Assembly: GCF_001949145.1 (NCBI RefSeq)
Contig: NW_019091385.1
Span: forward strand, 587,190-599,139
DNA from: Acanthaster planci
Lineage: Eukaryota > Echinodermata > Asteroidea > Valvatida > Acanthasteridae
Direction of reading: 5' to 3'
DNA length: 11,950 nucleotides
Position numbers and translations under genes: made by a program. The notes under the pieces were generated by a model that saw nothing but the letters and a program-made list of their open reading frames with translations, ran no database searches and had not been told where the DNA came from. Positions 1-8,877 of the stretch are shown piece by piece. Within the stretch, counting starts at the first letter, position 1. Each line of letters starts with the position of its first letter.

Positions 1-415
1 AAAACATTTGTTATCATTAGATTTATTTTTATTATTTTTCATTCTTTTTTCTTTTGTATTCATTCTATTTATATTAACCTTTTCTAGTTGTTTTGGTATT
101 TTTAATTGCTCATTCTGTTTATTCTATATTTTGTTTTATTTTCCAGTGTTTTATTTATCATGTTTTCTTTTATTTGTGGTGCTTAAATTATTGTTTTTTC
201 CTGTTTTTTCTTGTACTTTTTATTAATTTATTTTTAGTCGTTGTTTTATACTATTTATCTATATTTTAAATATATGCCTTTGTTTTGTTTTTCATGTTGT
301 CTTTTTGCCCCGATGGCCGTCCATAGTGGTGGATATGAATATCCTGGACGTTGAAATAACTAATAGCATGTTGGCACCTTACCTACCGCCCCTCCGTCAT
401 CTTATACACATCCGA
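1..415. repeat. T-rich dispersed repeat, copy 1 (left end cut by window)
   Basis: A strongly T-rich stretch (about 1-300) runs into a more GC-balanced tail containing 'gccccgatggccg' and, further on, 'ttatacacatccgac'. The same order of segments recurs in direct orientation at 3847-4494, including 'aaaacattt', 'tttctagttg', 'aaatatat', 'catgttg', 'gccccgatggccg', a 'gacgttg.aataac.aatag.gtgttgg' block and 'ttatacaca.tcgac'. This copy lacks two segments present in the other, one of roughly 110 bp inside the tail. The open frame at 8-226 is hydrophobic only because T-rich DNA encodes Phe, Leu and Ile, so I do not call it a gene. The repeat probably continues left of base 1. Confidence 0.75.
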
Positions 416-420
416 CAAGG

Positions 421-1850
421 CCACTAGAATTTGCCTACCGACCCTAGGACGCTTCTCTTTGCTGGTCACTCAAGCAGACACAGACTAATACTATAATGAA
501 CAAATTATGAACCAAAGGTCTATCAAAGGTAAACCTAAAACAGGTTGATAATGTGCACCTGCGTTACGTGGTCTTTCTGTCTTTGTTCTATCCAGGTATG
601 AGCCGACTCTTTCTTTTAGATGTAGTTTACAGAAGCCTTATTTCTGTTGAGAAGTTGGCTGAATTAGTCCAGTTTTATTTTTGTCTTCCCAAGTTATAAA
701 TTGAGTGATAATTGAATGAAATTAATTAATGAAATATTATTATTGACTGACATGATCGATTTTGTTTTACGATTGTAATATTGAATGTAATATTTTAAAT
801 AGCTTTTGCATAGATTGGAGATATTTTGTTTCGCAAATACGCTATTGGTTCATGGAAAGTACTTTAAGTCATGAACTCTACTTTGCACTACCAGGGTTTT
901 AACGGCAAAGGTCCTTGAAGTTTAAGAAAATGTAAGTAACATTGACAATTCTCATTATAAAGAATTGACTAATTTCTTGTATGTCGATTGGGTATGTTTT
1001 AGTAAATTGTAGTGCTAGAATAATTAAATAATATAGCGAACGAAATTTTCACTTTGAGGCCACAAAAACTTTCCATTATGCCCAGTGCTTGTGAAGAGAT
1101 AAGCTGAAGCATGGCATGGTCAATTGCAGTGGGAATAACATATTACGACATGCAATGGAAACGGAGGGTGAATTATATTGGGCTCATTAATATTTTTTAT
1201 CGAATTTTAAAGACTGAGGAGGAGAAGACATGAAAAGATTTATTTTAAAGGATATTGTGGAAGCAAGCATCACGTGTAATTCGTTTTAGTTTGGTACTTT
1301 TGAGACACTTAACTAGCATAGTCTGGCTTGTAATTTTTTCCATTGCGTCGATTTTACGACAGTTACATGGTTGAGAAACCTTTTTCCTTTTCACAAAACA
1401 GACGAACGCCTTATTCAGTGACTTTTTTTCAATTTTCAATTTTCAAAGAGTTTCAAGTAATGAAATTCTTAATTACAACCTTTATTCATAAAAGTGAAGG
1501 AGTTTCCAATCAGGTGTTTCACCTTTGCCGTCAAATTTTGTGTATTCCTTTCGCTAAATTTTGCAATTGTTCACTGTTCCACCATGCACATCTTATGTGA
1601 AATATACAAAGTCCTTCTGTCATCTCTCTGAAGAATGTGGGCAAGATGTGTTTTATTGAGGTTGAACACCTATTCAGATTTTCTTGCCATTTCTTCTCAA
1701 CTCTTCTTTAACTTGAGTTACCAAAAGCAAGATGATTAATTCAAGCACACTTCATACTTCATGCAAATTTAACGTCGTTTCGAAATTGTAATTGCTTTGC
1801 TTTCCAAAGAAATTCCCACGATTCATTTGTTTCAGGTTGTAAGGATTTTA
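421..1850. other. AT-rich stretch without a supported gene
   Basis: I see no recognisable protein domain, tRNA or splice-bounded exon here. Open frames on both strands (for example 1245-1439 minus and 1343-1600 plus) are under 90 codons, overlap each other and resemble nothing I know. Short simple-sequence echoes such as repeated 'aattttcaa' near 1430-1446 are ordinary AT-rich drift. Confidence 0.55.
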
Positions 1851-1881
1851 GTTCAATATAATGATAATATAGGTATTTATT

Positions 1882-1903
1882 ACTTACAAGGTACTTACAA
1901 GGT
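1882..1903. repeat. Two tandem copies of an 11-bp unit
   Basis: The unit ACTTACAAGGT occurs twice head to tail. It sits at the tail (3') end of the minus-strand SINE-like element, where short tandem units are common. Confidence 0.8.
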
Positions 1904-2138
1904 GCTTTTAACATTGATCAAATGCTGTACATCATTATTACCCCCTGTTTACCGGGCCCATGAAACGGTCCAAAACCACCTCAACTCTCTGGGGAGAGTA
2001 CAGCCGGATGGTGACACTTTCGGTACAAAGCAGCTGAAACAGCCACAATAACTATCTCTGCCCTCACAGGTACCCAGTTACACGTAGATGGAGAGAGGCA
2101 ATGATTGACAAAGTGCACACGCATTATGACCCTAGGCT

Positions 2139-2149
2139 GGATTCGAACC
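2139..2149 (-). promoter_or_regulatory. Pol III internal promoter B box
   Basis: The minus strand reads GGTTCGAATCC, a perfect match to the B-box consensus GGTTCGANNCC, which forms the T arm in tRNAs and the TFIIIC site in tRNA-derived SINEs. The A-box-like partner lies upstream on the same strand at 2201-2214 and is weaker. Confidence 0.65.
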
Positions 2150-2220
2150 AGTGGAACAAGCAGGAAAGGTTGGTATTGATATACGGCTATAATCTGCCGC
2201 GTTTACAACCGATCTGGAAC

Positions 2221-3515
2221 GTACATGCCTGTGCATGCTACTCACTGCAAGGTTGTCTAGCATATCAATAGATACTGGTAGTTCTTGTTAATAAAGTACA
2301 ACATAATGCCTTGGCATCGCGTACAGGTCCGTTTGTGTTTTCAAATTACAGCCATCCTTTGATCTGCTTGGGCTCTCTCGAAGACGGTATGTACACAGAT
2401 GGGCAATCATCGCTGTGATGACGCAGGTGGTGCAATTTATGTGCTTTATTTATTCGACCTAAACATGACAATATTATGAATATTAATAACGTGTTGGCGT
2501 TATGGTAATTAAAAGCAAAGCAAAAACAAACCCACAGAAAACCATACCCATCAACCCTTCCGCGACTTACACTTCTGACGATTCCGACAGACCAATCTCA
2601 AACGCTTTGCTTCACTGAGCATTAAGACTGATAGATTGGGGTGCGTGCTTCCCTTTAAAAGAAATCAACTATGTAGATGATGCAGGCATATTAATTGACC
2701 TAACGATTCATTTACATAAATAACTCATCGATAGAATTCCCCATCTAGCCCTACACGCTTCGCGATGCACACTCCAGCTAATAGATTCAGCATATGGCGT
2801 ATGGTTGCTTTAATGTTGATGCATGCAGTACATTTTTATCGACATGATGAATCATGTACATAAATTAGCCAGTAATTGATTATTCATCGATTGGTATGAA
2901 TAACCCGCAGTTTGTTCAAAAAGGTTGTACGCAAAGTTGAAGCCTCGCTCTTCATCAGCCAAACCTGTTTTTCTGCACAGGTTTATCCAACGTTAAGTCC
3001 GCTGCATCCACGAGTAAGATTACATTGTAGCAGACAGCTTTACAAGTATCAAAGTCCTTCTGTTTCCTACGGCTAAGCACTATGTACGCACTTACGCTTG
3101 TCTAAGGTAGAAACTTGTGCTTGTCCAAAAAGATGCTCAATTTTTATTCCAAATAAATCGGTGAAAGATAACGCGAGGCGCGTTGGTAAAACGTTTCTTC
3201 CAGCTTTAGAACAAAACAAAAACCAAATTAGTACAGGCAAATTCAATTATTTTCCCTTTTCTGTTTTAAACAATGTGGACGTGGGGGTTCTTGGAAACAT
3301 TCATTTCAGTGTAGTTGTTTTGAGGTTCAAAGGACTTCCAGACAGGCTTTGTAATTGTGTTCCAAAAGCAAATCGTGTTCAGAAAAAAAAGAATCAAATA
3401 TGGAGTTACACATTGACGTTAATGAATTTAAAAAGGGGCAAGTATTTCAAGTTTTGAATTGCAAAACTCTATTCCTAATGGTGAAAGAATTATCAACGGA
3501 CTATTTCAATTCTGC
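2221..3515. other. AT-rich stretch without a supported gene
   Basis: Nothing here is recognisable as coding, structural RNA or mobile DNA. The longest open frame (3098-3457, plus) has no internal ATG near its start and would need TTG. Its translation carries no motif I know, and an overlapping frame at 3355-3564 is equally anonymous. I leave both unannotated. Confidence 0.5.
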
Positions 3516-3778
3516 TTCTTACACTTCAAAAATTGACTCCCGCCAAAGTCGTCTCACCAAATAAAGGAGTCGATTTAATTACATAAATAATCTCGCGAAG
3601 TCGACGGACGTAGGGAATTCCGAAAGTAGACTTGATGTCATGAAATATCTCCCAAGTCGACTAACTATAATTTGGAAGTCGACTTGACTACATCATTTAT
3701 GTCGTTAAATCGACTAAATACACTTTATGAGTCGACTTAATGAAGAAAAATTATCTCGGTATCTGAACAAGTCGGATG
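3516..3778. repeat. Degenerate dimeric tandem array based on AAGTCGACTT
   Basis: The palindromic core AAGTCGACTT, or one- to three-base variants of it, recurs at about 3546, 3567, 3598, 3624, 3654, 3676, 3707, 3729 and 3769. Spacings alternate between about 30-31 and 22-26 bp, so the true unit is a two-part monomer of about 52-57 bp. The long arm typically reads like 'TTGATgtCATgAATtATCTC' and the short arm like 'TAACTATAATTTGG'. Copies differ by substitutions and small indels, so the array is old. It begins faintly near 3516 and fades out after 3778, about 70 bp before T-rich repeat copy 2. Confidence 0.75.
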
Positions 3779-3846
3779 GCACTACCAGAGCTCCGTAAAT
3801 TAGACGGCGCAAAGAAAGAAATTCAGTGTAAAAATTTCCTATGTAT

Positions 3847-4494
3847 CGAAAACATTTTTATCGTTAGATTTGTCTTTTGTTTTAATAACTATTTTTTCCT
3901 TTTGTTTTTTTCTTTATGTTGATATTTTCTAGTTGCTTTTGCAATTTTTATTTTTATTAATGTAGGCCCTACCCATAGAAAAACAAAATAAGTGGAATGC
4001 AGAATGAATGCATAATGTTCCAATAGTGTGTTATCAGCACACTTTTTCATTGTTTGATGTTGTATGTTTCATGGTTTTTTTTTGCTCATTTTCTTTATTC
4101 TATATTTTTTATTTATTTTTTCAATTCTTTCATCTTTTATTTGTGATGCATAATCTATATGTGTTTCCCAGTTTTGTTTTATGTTTTTATTTATTAATTT
4201 TTATTCTATGTTTTATACTGGTTTATGTATTAAATATATCATTTTGTTTTATTTTTCATGTTGCCTTTTTTGCCCCGATGGCCGCCCATATTGGTGGATT
4301 ACTAAAGCATTGTTAAAGGGAAAGCAGTTGACATTACTGCTCCCGACATGTGGGTCAGCTTGACGACCTCCTGACGCATTCAAGTTGAAGCATGTGCTGC
4401 TCATTCGTATAATCCTAGACGTTGGAATAACCAATAGCGTGTTGGAAACTTTTCACCCACCGGCCCTTCAGCATTTTATACACATTCGACTAAA
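3847..4494. repeat. T-rich dispersed repeat, copy 2
   Basis: This is a direct-orientation copy of the repeat at 1-415, sharing its T-rich body, the 'gccccgatggccg' block (4272-4284) and the 'cattttatacacattcgac' end. It carries two segments absent from copy 1. One is inside the T-rich body (about 3960-4080, beginning 'aatgtaggccctaccc'). The other, about 110 bp at 4297-4409, lies between 'ggtggat' and the 'tcctagacgttg' block. No gag-pol or transposase is encoded between or within the copies, so the element is non-autonomous or a fragment. LTRs of an emptied element are possible, but I see no TG...CA ends. Confidence 0.75.
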
Positions 4495-5041
4495 CCATGC
4501 AGACAATTTGACTGTTGAGTTGCTGCACACAAGTTGAATAATGTTTCTGTATTTAGTGAGCAATTAATGCTTAGACAACTGAGTGCTTCACTTTCTTCCA
4601 TCTTAGAAGTGTCGCCAGAGTGACACATGGCCGTCTGTCGATCACACATCAAGGCCTTGACTCTAGGAGTCTCTGAGGTTTGTGGCTTGTGTGAGATTTA
4701 AGTATGTAGAAAGAGAAATATATATGTTTGTCAAGTAAAGATCGAAGCGTTCGGAGAAAAATGTTACATTGGTCATTGACGTTATAGTGCTATACATTGC
4801 TTAGCCCATTGATAACTACTTATCCATCTACCGAATGATTGTACAGTTGTATGGTACTGCCAGGCATAGTATTGTTCAGTACCAGTCTTCTTGTACCTTG
4901 TCTGGTCGAAGGCGTATACTCCCTGGGTGGTGCTGTTTGGACTTGGCAAACATAATACGAGCGATTCACAATTCGGTGCGCCACCAAGAGGGCAACAGGG
5001 AAAAGGCCAAATTCTCATGTTTCGGTCGACAGCTTTTCAAC
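4495..5041. other. Upstream region of the SAP/SWIM pseudogene
   Basis: No gene is supported here. An AT-rich run 'gaaatatatatg' near 4716-4727 could be read as TATA-like, but it is more than 300 bp from the pseudogene ATG and nothing else supports a promoter. Open frames at 4782-5018 (minus) and 4891-5082 (plus) look like shadows. The start context at 5038-5048 (caacATGGcga) is a good Kozak match and also resembles a YY1-type CAANATGGCG initiator. Confidence 0.35.
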
Positions 5042-5400
5042 ATGGCGACCGTTGTTGCCAGTGGCGGCTTTCGTGTTGTTGACTTTAAGAGACTAGGCGC
5101 CATAGAATTACATAACTTTCTGATTGAAAGAGGAATTCCATGCGCTGGAAGGAGAGGGGACCTGGTAAAATTGGCAGAGTAAGTTGGAGACAAATATCCG
5201 GTCCTTTAAGAGTGTGACCATGACGAATCAGAGCGAAAATGACGAAGAGTTGTAGGTGAGAATTGGGAGATCACAGACTTGAATGGTCTTCAAATTTTGT
5301 ATTAAGCTGACTTCAGTAACACTCCCCACGTCAGCTTGGGTGATGTTTTTGCCTCCCTGGTGAAACAGTGTGAGTGGAATCCTGAGCGGCTCACCAGCTA

Positions 5401-5485
5401 CAGGGTAGCCCCACTAGTGTGGTACGGACTCTCACTCCCAATCCATTTGGAGTGAGAGTCCGTACCACACTAGTGGGGCTAGCTA
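5401..5485. mobile_element. Tiny MITE-like hairpin insertion in the pseudogene
   Basis: A perfect inverted repeat has left arm 5406-5438 and right arm 5449-5481, 33 bp each with no mismatch, separated by a 10-base loop (caatccattt). It interrupts the SAP/SWIM frame. AGCTA at 5396-5400 recurs at 5481-5485, which is read as a target-site duplication. Extending to 10 bp gives 7 of 10 matches. Removing 85 bp (5401-5485) rejoins codons for SY and RQDD in one frame, which strongly supports insertion. No transposase is encoded. The superfamily cannot be told from so short an element. The left side carries five bases (caggg) outside the paired arm, so the precise termini are ambiguous. Confidence 0.75.
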
Positions 5486-5687
5486 TCGGCAGGATGATAT
5501 CTTTCTGAGGTTGAAAGACAGACATGTCGAGGATGTCTTACTTGGTAAAATTCAAGGCCACTCCACTCATGTTTACATCCAGGCATCGGTGAAGCCAGAG
5601 TAGAGACAAACAGGGCAGCGATACAAGACCTGGCTACCATGGCTACTGCTGTCAACTTCAGCCAGCATAAAGTCAGCAGGATGTCAT

Positions 5688-5690
5688 TGA
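5688..5690 (+). other. In-frame TGA at the second SWIM cysteine position
   Basis: The SWIM motif is C-x-C-x(n)-C-x-H. Here it reads Cys (5682-5684), His, then TGA, followed by Val-Ala-Ala-Asp-Asp-Gly-Thr-Cys-Lys-His across the intron. The stop occupies the second ligand exactly. Because several other stops exist upstream, decay is the simplest explanation. Confidence 0.65.
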
Positions 5691-5698
5691 GTTGCTGC

Positions 5699-6384
5699 GT
5701 AAGTCTTAGTATTTTTCTTCAAAAAGTGTAACATAATATTAATTAATAATAGCTTAAACCTAGTGTTTGCACATTTTATTTGTAAATTGTAGCCTGTTTA
5801 GGGGCCCATGGTGATTTCAAGCCCGATAAGCAGAGGCCGTTCTTTGCCACTAAAGCAGGCTTACTCAAACCTATTCTTTTGATACCAATGGATACAAAAC
5901 CCATGTCCTAGGCTGTCTGGCCATATTAGCACATAAACTCTTTGAACTGCATTTAGGAATTGAAGTTGTAAGCTAGGCTTGTTTAGACTGTTTTTGTTAT
6001 CACTGTTTCACCTGAAATTTCACAAGGTATGAAATGTCTTCTCATCTTTTTAAATCCCAAGAAACCTATTGGTACTTGTTTTGAGCATTGTACATTTCCA
6101 ACTCTAATCTTCCTGAATGTTTGCTTTGTACTGGATGAGGATTGGAATTTTTTCAGGAAGTTGTTAACCAAAAATTTAAGTGTGAGACAAGCAGTTCCAC
6201 AAGCGGTATATTGCTTTGCAGCATTTCCTGAATTTGAATGGCTTGAGTATGTTGACCATACACGTATATTTGTAAATGACCTCTCCGTAGCAAATTTTTG
6301 GCGATGCAGTACTGTATATCATTGCCTGTGATTCTGAACACGGAAAATTGTTACCTTCAAGTGCTCTGTTTTTATTTCTTGCAG
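5699..6384 (+). other. Intron of the SAP/SWIM pseudogene
   Basis: The donor GTAAGT lies at 5699-5704. The acceptor is a T-rich tract ending TTTCTTGCAG at 6375-6384. Splicing would join a codon split after two bases (gc|t) and bring the two halves of the SWIM finger together, giving seven residues between the second and third ligand. Open frames inside the intron (6029-6331 plus, 6153-6406 minus) show nothing recognisable. Confidence 0.65.
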
Positions 6385-6615
6385 TGATGATGGTACCTGC
6401 AAGCATGCAATTGCTGTACTTTTTGCGTTGTCGGACTACATCGAAAGAAGCAGTGACAAGGGGACAGCTGTTGGCACAGATGAGCCTTGCTCATGGACGA
6501 AACCTCAAAGAGCCTCCAGGCCAGTGAGAGTAGAGGAGCTGGACTTCTGTGCAGAAAAACAGACTCTCCTGTATCCAGTGCATGGATTGAGAACATTCAG
6601 AGGCACTTGAAAAAG
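6385..6615 (+). pseudogene. SWIM zinc-finger exon 2 of the SAP/SWIM pseudogene
   Basis: After the acceptor at 6384 the exon encodes DDGTCKHAIAVLFALSDY, containing the third and fourth SWIM ligands Cys (6398-6400) and His (6404-6406). EPCSWTKPQRAS follows, a Cys/Trp/Lys-Pro stretch I associate with SWIM proteins of this kind. The frame is open until TGA at 6608-6610. A GTGAGT donor follows at 6616-6621. A neighbouring frame reads WIENIQRHLKK straight into that donor without a stop, so a small frameshift near 6570-6590 may have moved the true frame. No YqaJ nuclease exon is visible to the right, so this is a 5' fragment, or the remaining exons lie far away or are lost. Confidence 0.65.
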
Positions 6616-7322
6616 GTGAGTCATGGTTGATGCAGATCATTATTGAACTCAACAGGACTTCCCAAATCCCCTGATTTCTATGTATGATTTTGCCTACACC
6701 CTAGGGGGTTTCACCTCAGAGACATACCTGCTACATTGCTTGGTCAGAAGTCTTGATGGTTTAGTGATATTCAGTTTGTCAGCCACAGTTTTGTCCTTGC
6801 CTTGCCGGTAATTTAACTTTCTCTGTACCTTCAAATCTTGTAGACGAAACAGGGGTGGGGGTAACATTGGCAAAGTTACAATGTATGTTTTGGACTAGTT
6901 TTTATAGGCTTCGTACGCACAGTGTACATGTAGCCTGCTGTGAATATTTGTGTTTTGGGGTTTCTGCTCTGATTCCTGGCATTTTGCCAAGTTGTACGAT
7001 TTAGGCGTATGTTTTATGGTTTGTCTTGCCCGTTTCCAACTGTATGATCCAGACTAAGATTTTTATGATTTCCAACTTTATTCTAAGGTACAAAACCATA
7101 CAGTTGTAATTTAAACTCTACGTAAGCTACTCTGACATGTAGCACGGAGCCAGCCTCGTAATGCACGCGTAGGAAATGTGTCGCTGGCATCCCGCAGCTG
7201 GTGCATACAAGCTGCATGAATAGCAGTATAAACGAGCATGGTTGAATCAAGCGTTCACCCCGTGTAACGCTATGATGAACAGGGGCGAATAGGCATGATA
7301 GCAGATCGCAAGGTAATTGTGT

Positions 7323-7344
7323 AACGTACATGTACATGTACGTT
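7323..7344. repeat. 22-bp perfect palindrome of TACATGTA type
   Basis: The sequence from 7323 to 7344 equals its own reverse complement, is centred between 7333 and 7334, and consists of overlapping GTACATGTAC units flanked by AACGT/ACGTT. A further 'catacatgtacac' follows at 7345-7357. It may be a microsatellite seed or a cruciform-prone site. Confidence 0.85.
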
Positions 7345-8862
7345 CATACATGTACACTACATTGTACGTGGCAAAAGTGAGCAGAAGTTCAGAGACGAAT
7401 ACACCACAAAAATGGGCCTTTAAAGGCTTTATTGCAAAGTCTTGTCATGCTTGTTGTGGAGAAGCTTACGTCATTACGTGTTTCGCAACGCATGGAGGCC
7501 TACATGTAACTCACATGATAAACATTGTCTGCTGGTCAGGTTATAGGGTCGTCATGAGAGTCAGTGATTCAGTGTTGTTACCAACTTAATTCACAAGAAC
7601 GACCAAGAAGGTTGCCATAGAATCGTAAGCTAACTGTTGACTGAATTGGAGAAATGAAAAGCAGACTATTATACTAATACTGAATACTGAGGAGCTGTGC
7701 AATGATGCAGGACTTATACACGGTTAAAAACGGGATGTAGTTAAAGTCACAAAACTTAAGATAGGAAAGTCTTAGTCACATGTCTTAGCTGGATTCTTAG
7801 AACAACGACTGTGAATGAATAACTTCATCTTAAAATGAAGTCCTGGATGGATGATGGCAAGGTTCTGCCCAGGATTTTTCAAAACTGTGGGGGATTTCCA
7901 TTGTGAGTTACCAACATTTTGCGAAGCCATGGCGTGGGGTTCGGACCCTGCCCAAGGGCCCCAAAAATTTTTGGACTTTATAGATGCTCTCAGCTGCATT
8001 TTAGAGCATTTCCTGGGTTTTTCAAGTACCTTTTCTAGGGAAAAAACATAACAAATTCAATTTTTTTTTTTAAATTTTGGATATTAGTTTTTAACAAATG
8101 ATCAGTTTTCCATTTCTGGACTACTAATTAGGCCTGTAGGCACAAAAGGACCCATTTCAGGTTTCAGGCATGCAACAACATGTAGTGGCTGTTTAATCAA
8201 CAATATAAACACCTGTTTATTCAGTTTCAACTTTAATACATCCTTCAACCTTTCCATTTGCTGATCAGACCTGAAACCGTGAGCTCCATTCAGTTGTAAG
8301 GCAAAAATATTAGCTTAACAGAAACAAATGTCATAAAAATATAAAACGATTTGGTCTTTATATAAAATAAACAACAAGGCATTTCTTGTATATATGCAAG
8401 AAAGAATACCCGCTGCAGGTGGCTGCTTCGTTTGGGTTTCCCTCAGCGCTGACTGCTGAAGTCATTGGCTTAAAAAAGAGCCAATTTTTGATTGAGTTTC
8501 TGCCATTGTGCGCGAGACAAAACGCGGTGATATGGTAACGAGAAATGTCGTCCCCATCATAGATGCCATTAATACTCTTACACAGGGCTACGGCTACTGC
8601 CATGAAACAAGAACGTCTGTGGGATCGATGTTGTAAGTTCTGCGAATGGTGCAGTATAAAATTGTACCCTTCGTAAATGCAGCCCCAACAGCGTATTGAG
8701 CACACAGCGCAGAGAAAAAACACCTGCGCACGGGGGCAAGTACAACACCCGTGACGGAAGTTCAGATTTCATGCAACACCAGCCATGAGGAACGTTCGGT
8801 GCCGATATACATGTATGTACGGTGTGCAGGAAAGTGTGGCCGCCGACGCTTGGTGCACAATG

Positions 8863-8877
8863 CATGTACAGTACATG
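8863..8877. repeat. 15-bp odd-centred palindrome
   Basis: CATGTAC and GTACATG flank a single A. It is built from the same TACATG alphabet as the motif at 7323-7344 and the 'atacatgtatgtac' near 8807-8820. Confidence 0.7.

Larger units (their letters stand above)
1855..2220 (-). mobile_element. tRNA-derived SINE-like element
   Basis: Read on the minus strand, the head (about 2220 to 2130) is tRNA-like. It has 'gatcggttgtaaac' at 2201-2214, resembling a D-arm/A box, and an exact Pol III B box GGTTCGAATCC at 2139-2149. A body of about 220 bp follows, including 'actgggtacctg'. The element ends in an AT-rich tail of the type 'gtaagtaataaatacc' containing an 11-bp tandem duplication (1882-1903). 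A tRNA-like head, unrelated body and short-repeat tail is the standard SINE plan. The gap between the box-like motifs (about 52 nt) is longer than in a normal tRNA, and the cloverleaf is degraded, so a functional tRNA is unlikely. The exact ends and any target-site duplication were not resolved. Confidence 0.6.
5042..5698 (+). pseudogene. SAP-like plus SWIM zinc-finger protein, exon 1, degraded
   Basis: Translation from the ATG at 5042 gives a basic N-terminus, then residues about 17-46 resembling a SAP DNA-binding helix pair (LGAIELHNFL...RRGDLVKLAE). The same frame continues with protein-like text (KYPVL, ECDHDE, RRVVGENWEI, SLGDVFASLVKQCEWNPERL) but is cut by TAA at 5180 and 5207, TGA at 5240 and TAA at 5303. 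An 85-bp insertion after 5400 shifts the frame. Beyond it, recognisable sequence resumes (YRQDDIFLRLKDRHVEDVLLG), with TAG at 5601 and TGA at 5688. The exon ends in SAGCH plus that TGA, the start of a CxC...CxH SWIM finger, just before a GTAAGT donor at 5699. This layout matches, from memory, SWIM-domain proteins of marine invertebrates that often also carry a YqaJ-type nuclease domain. The family link is inference. The stops make this copy non-functional. Confidence 0.7.

Noticed and set aside
8-226. Small hydrophobic protein of 72 codons
   Set aside because: It is a by-product of T-rich repeat DNA (Phe/Leu codons), and the repeat recurs at 3847-4494 with a different, unrelated open frame.
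2139-2214. Functional tRNA gene on the minus strand
   Set aside because: The B box is perfect, but the A box is degenerate, the spacing is long and no cloverleaf pairing could be drawn, so a SINE head fits better.
3098-3457. 119-codon open frame
   Set aside because: It needs a TTG start, has no recognisable motif and no convincing splice context, and overlaps another anonymous frame.
1-4494. The two T-rich repeats as LTRs of one 4-kb element
   Set aside because: There is no gag, pol, primer site or polypurine tract between them, no TG...CA ends, and the copies differ by large indels.
5179-5184. GTAAGT splice donor ending a first exon after the SAP-like domain
   Set aside because: Protein-like text (KYPVL, ECDHDE, GENWEI) continues in the same frame beyond it, so the TAA there is better read as an acquired stop.
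7822-7841. Short inverted repeat acting as a terminator
   Set aside because: Arms are only 7 bp in AT-rich DNA, and intrinsic terminators are not expected in an animal genome.
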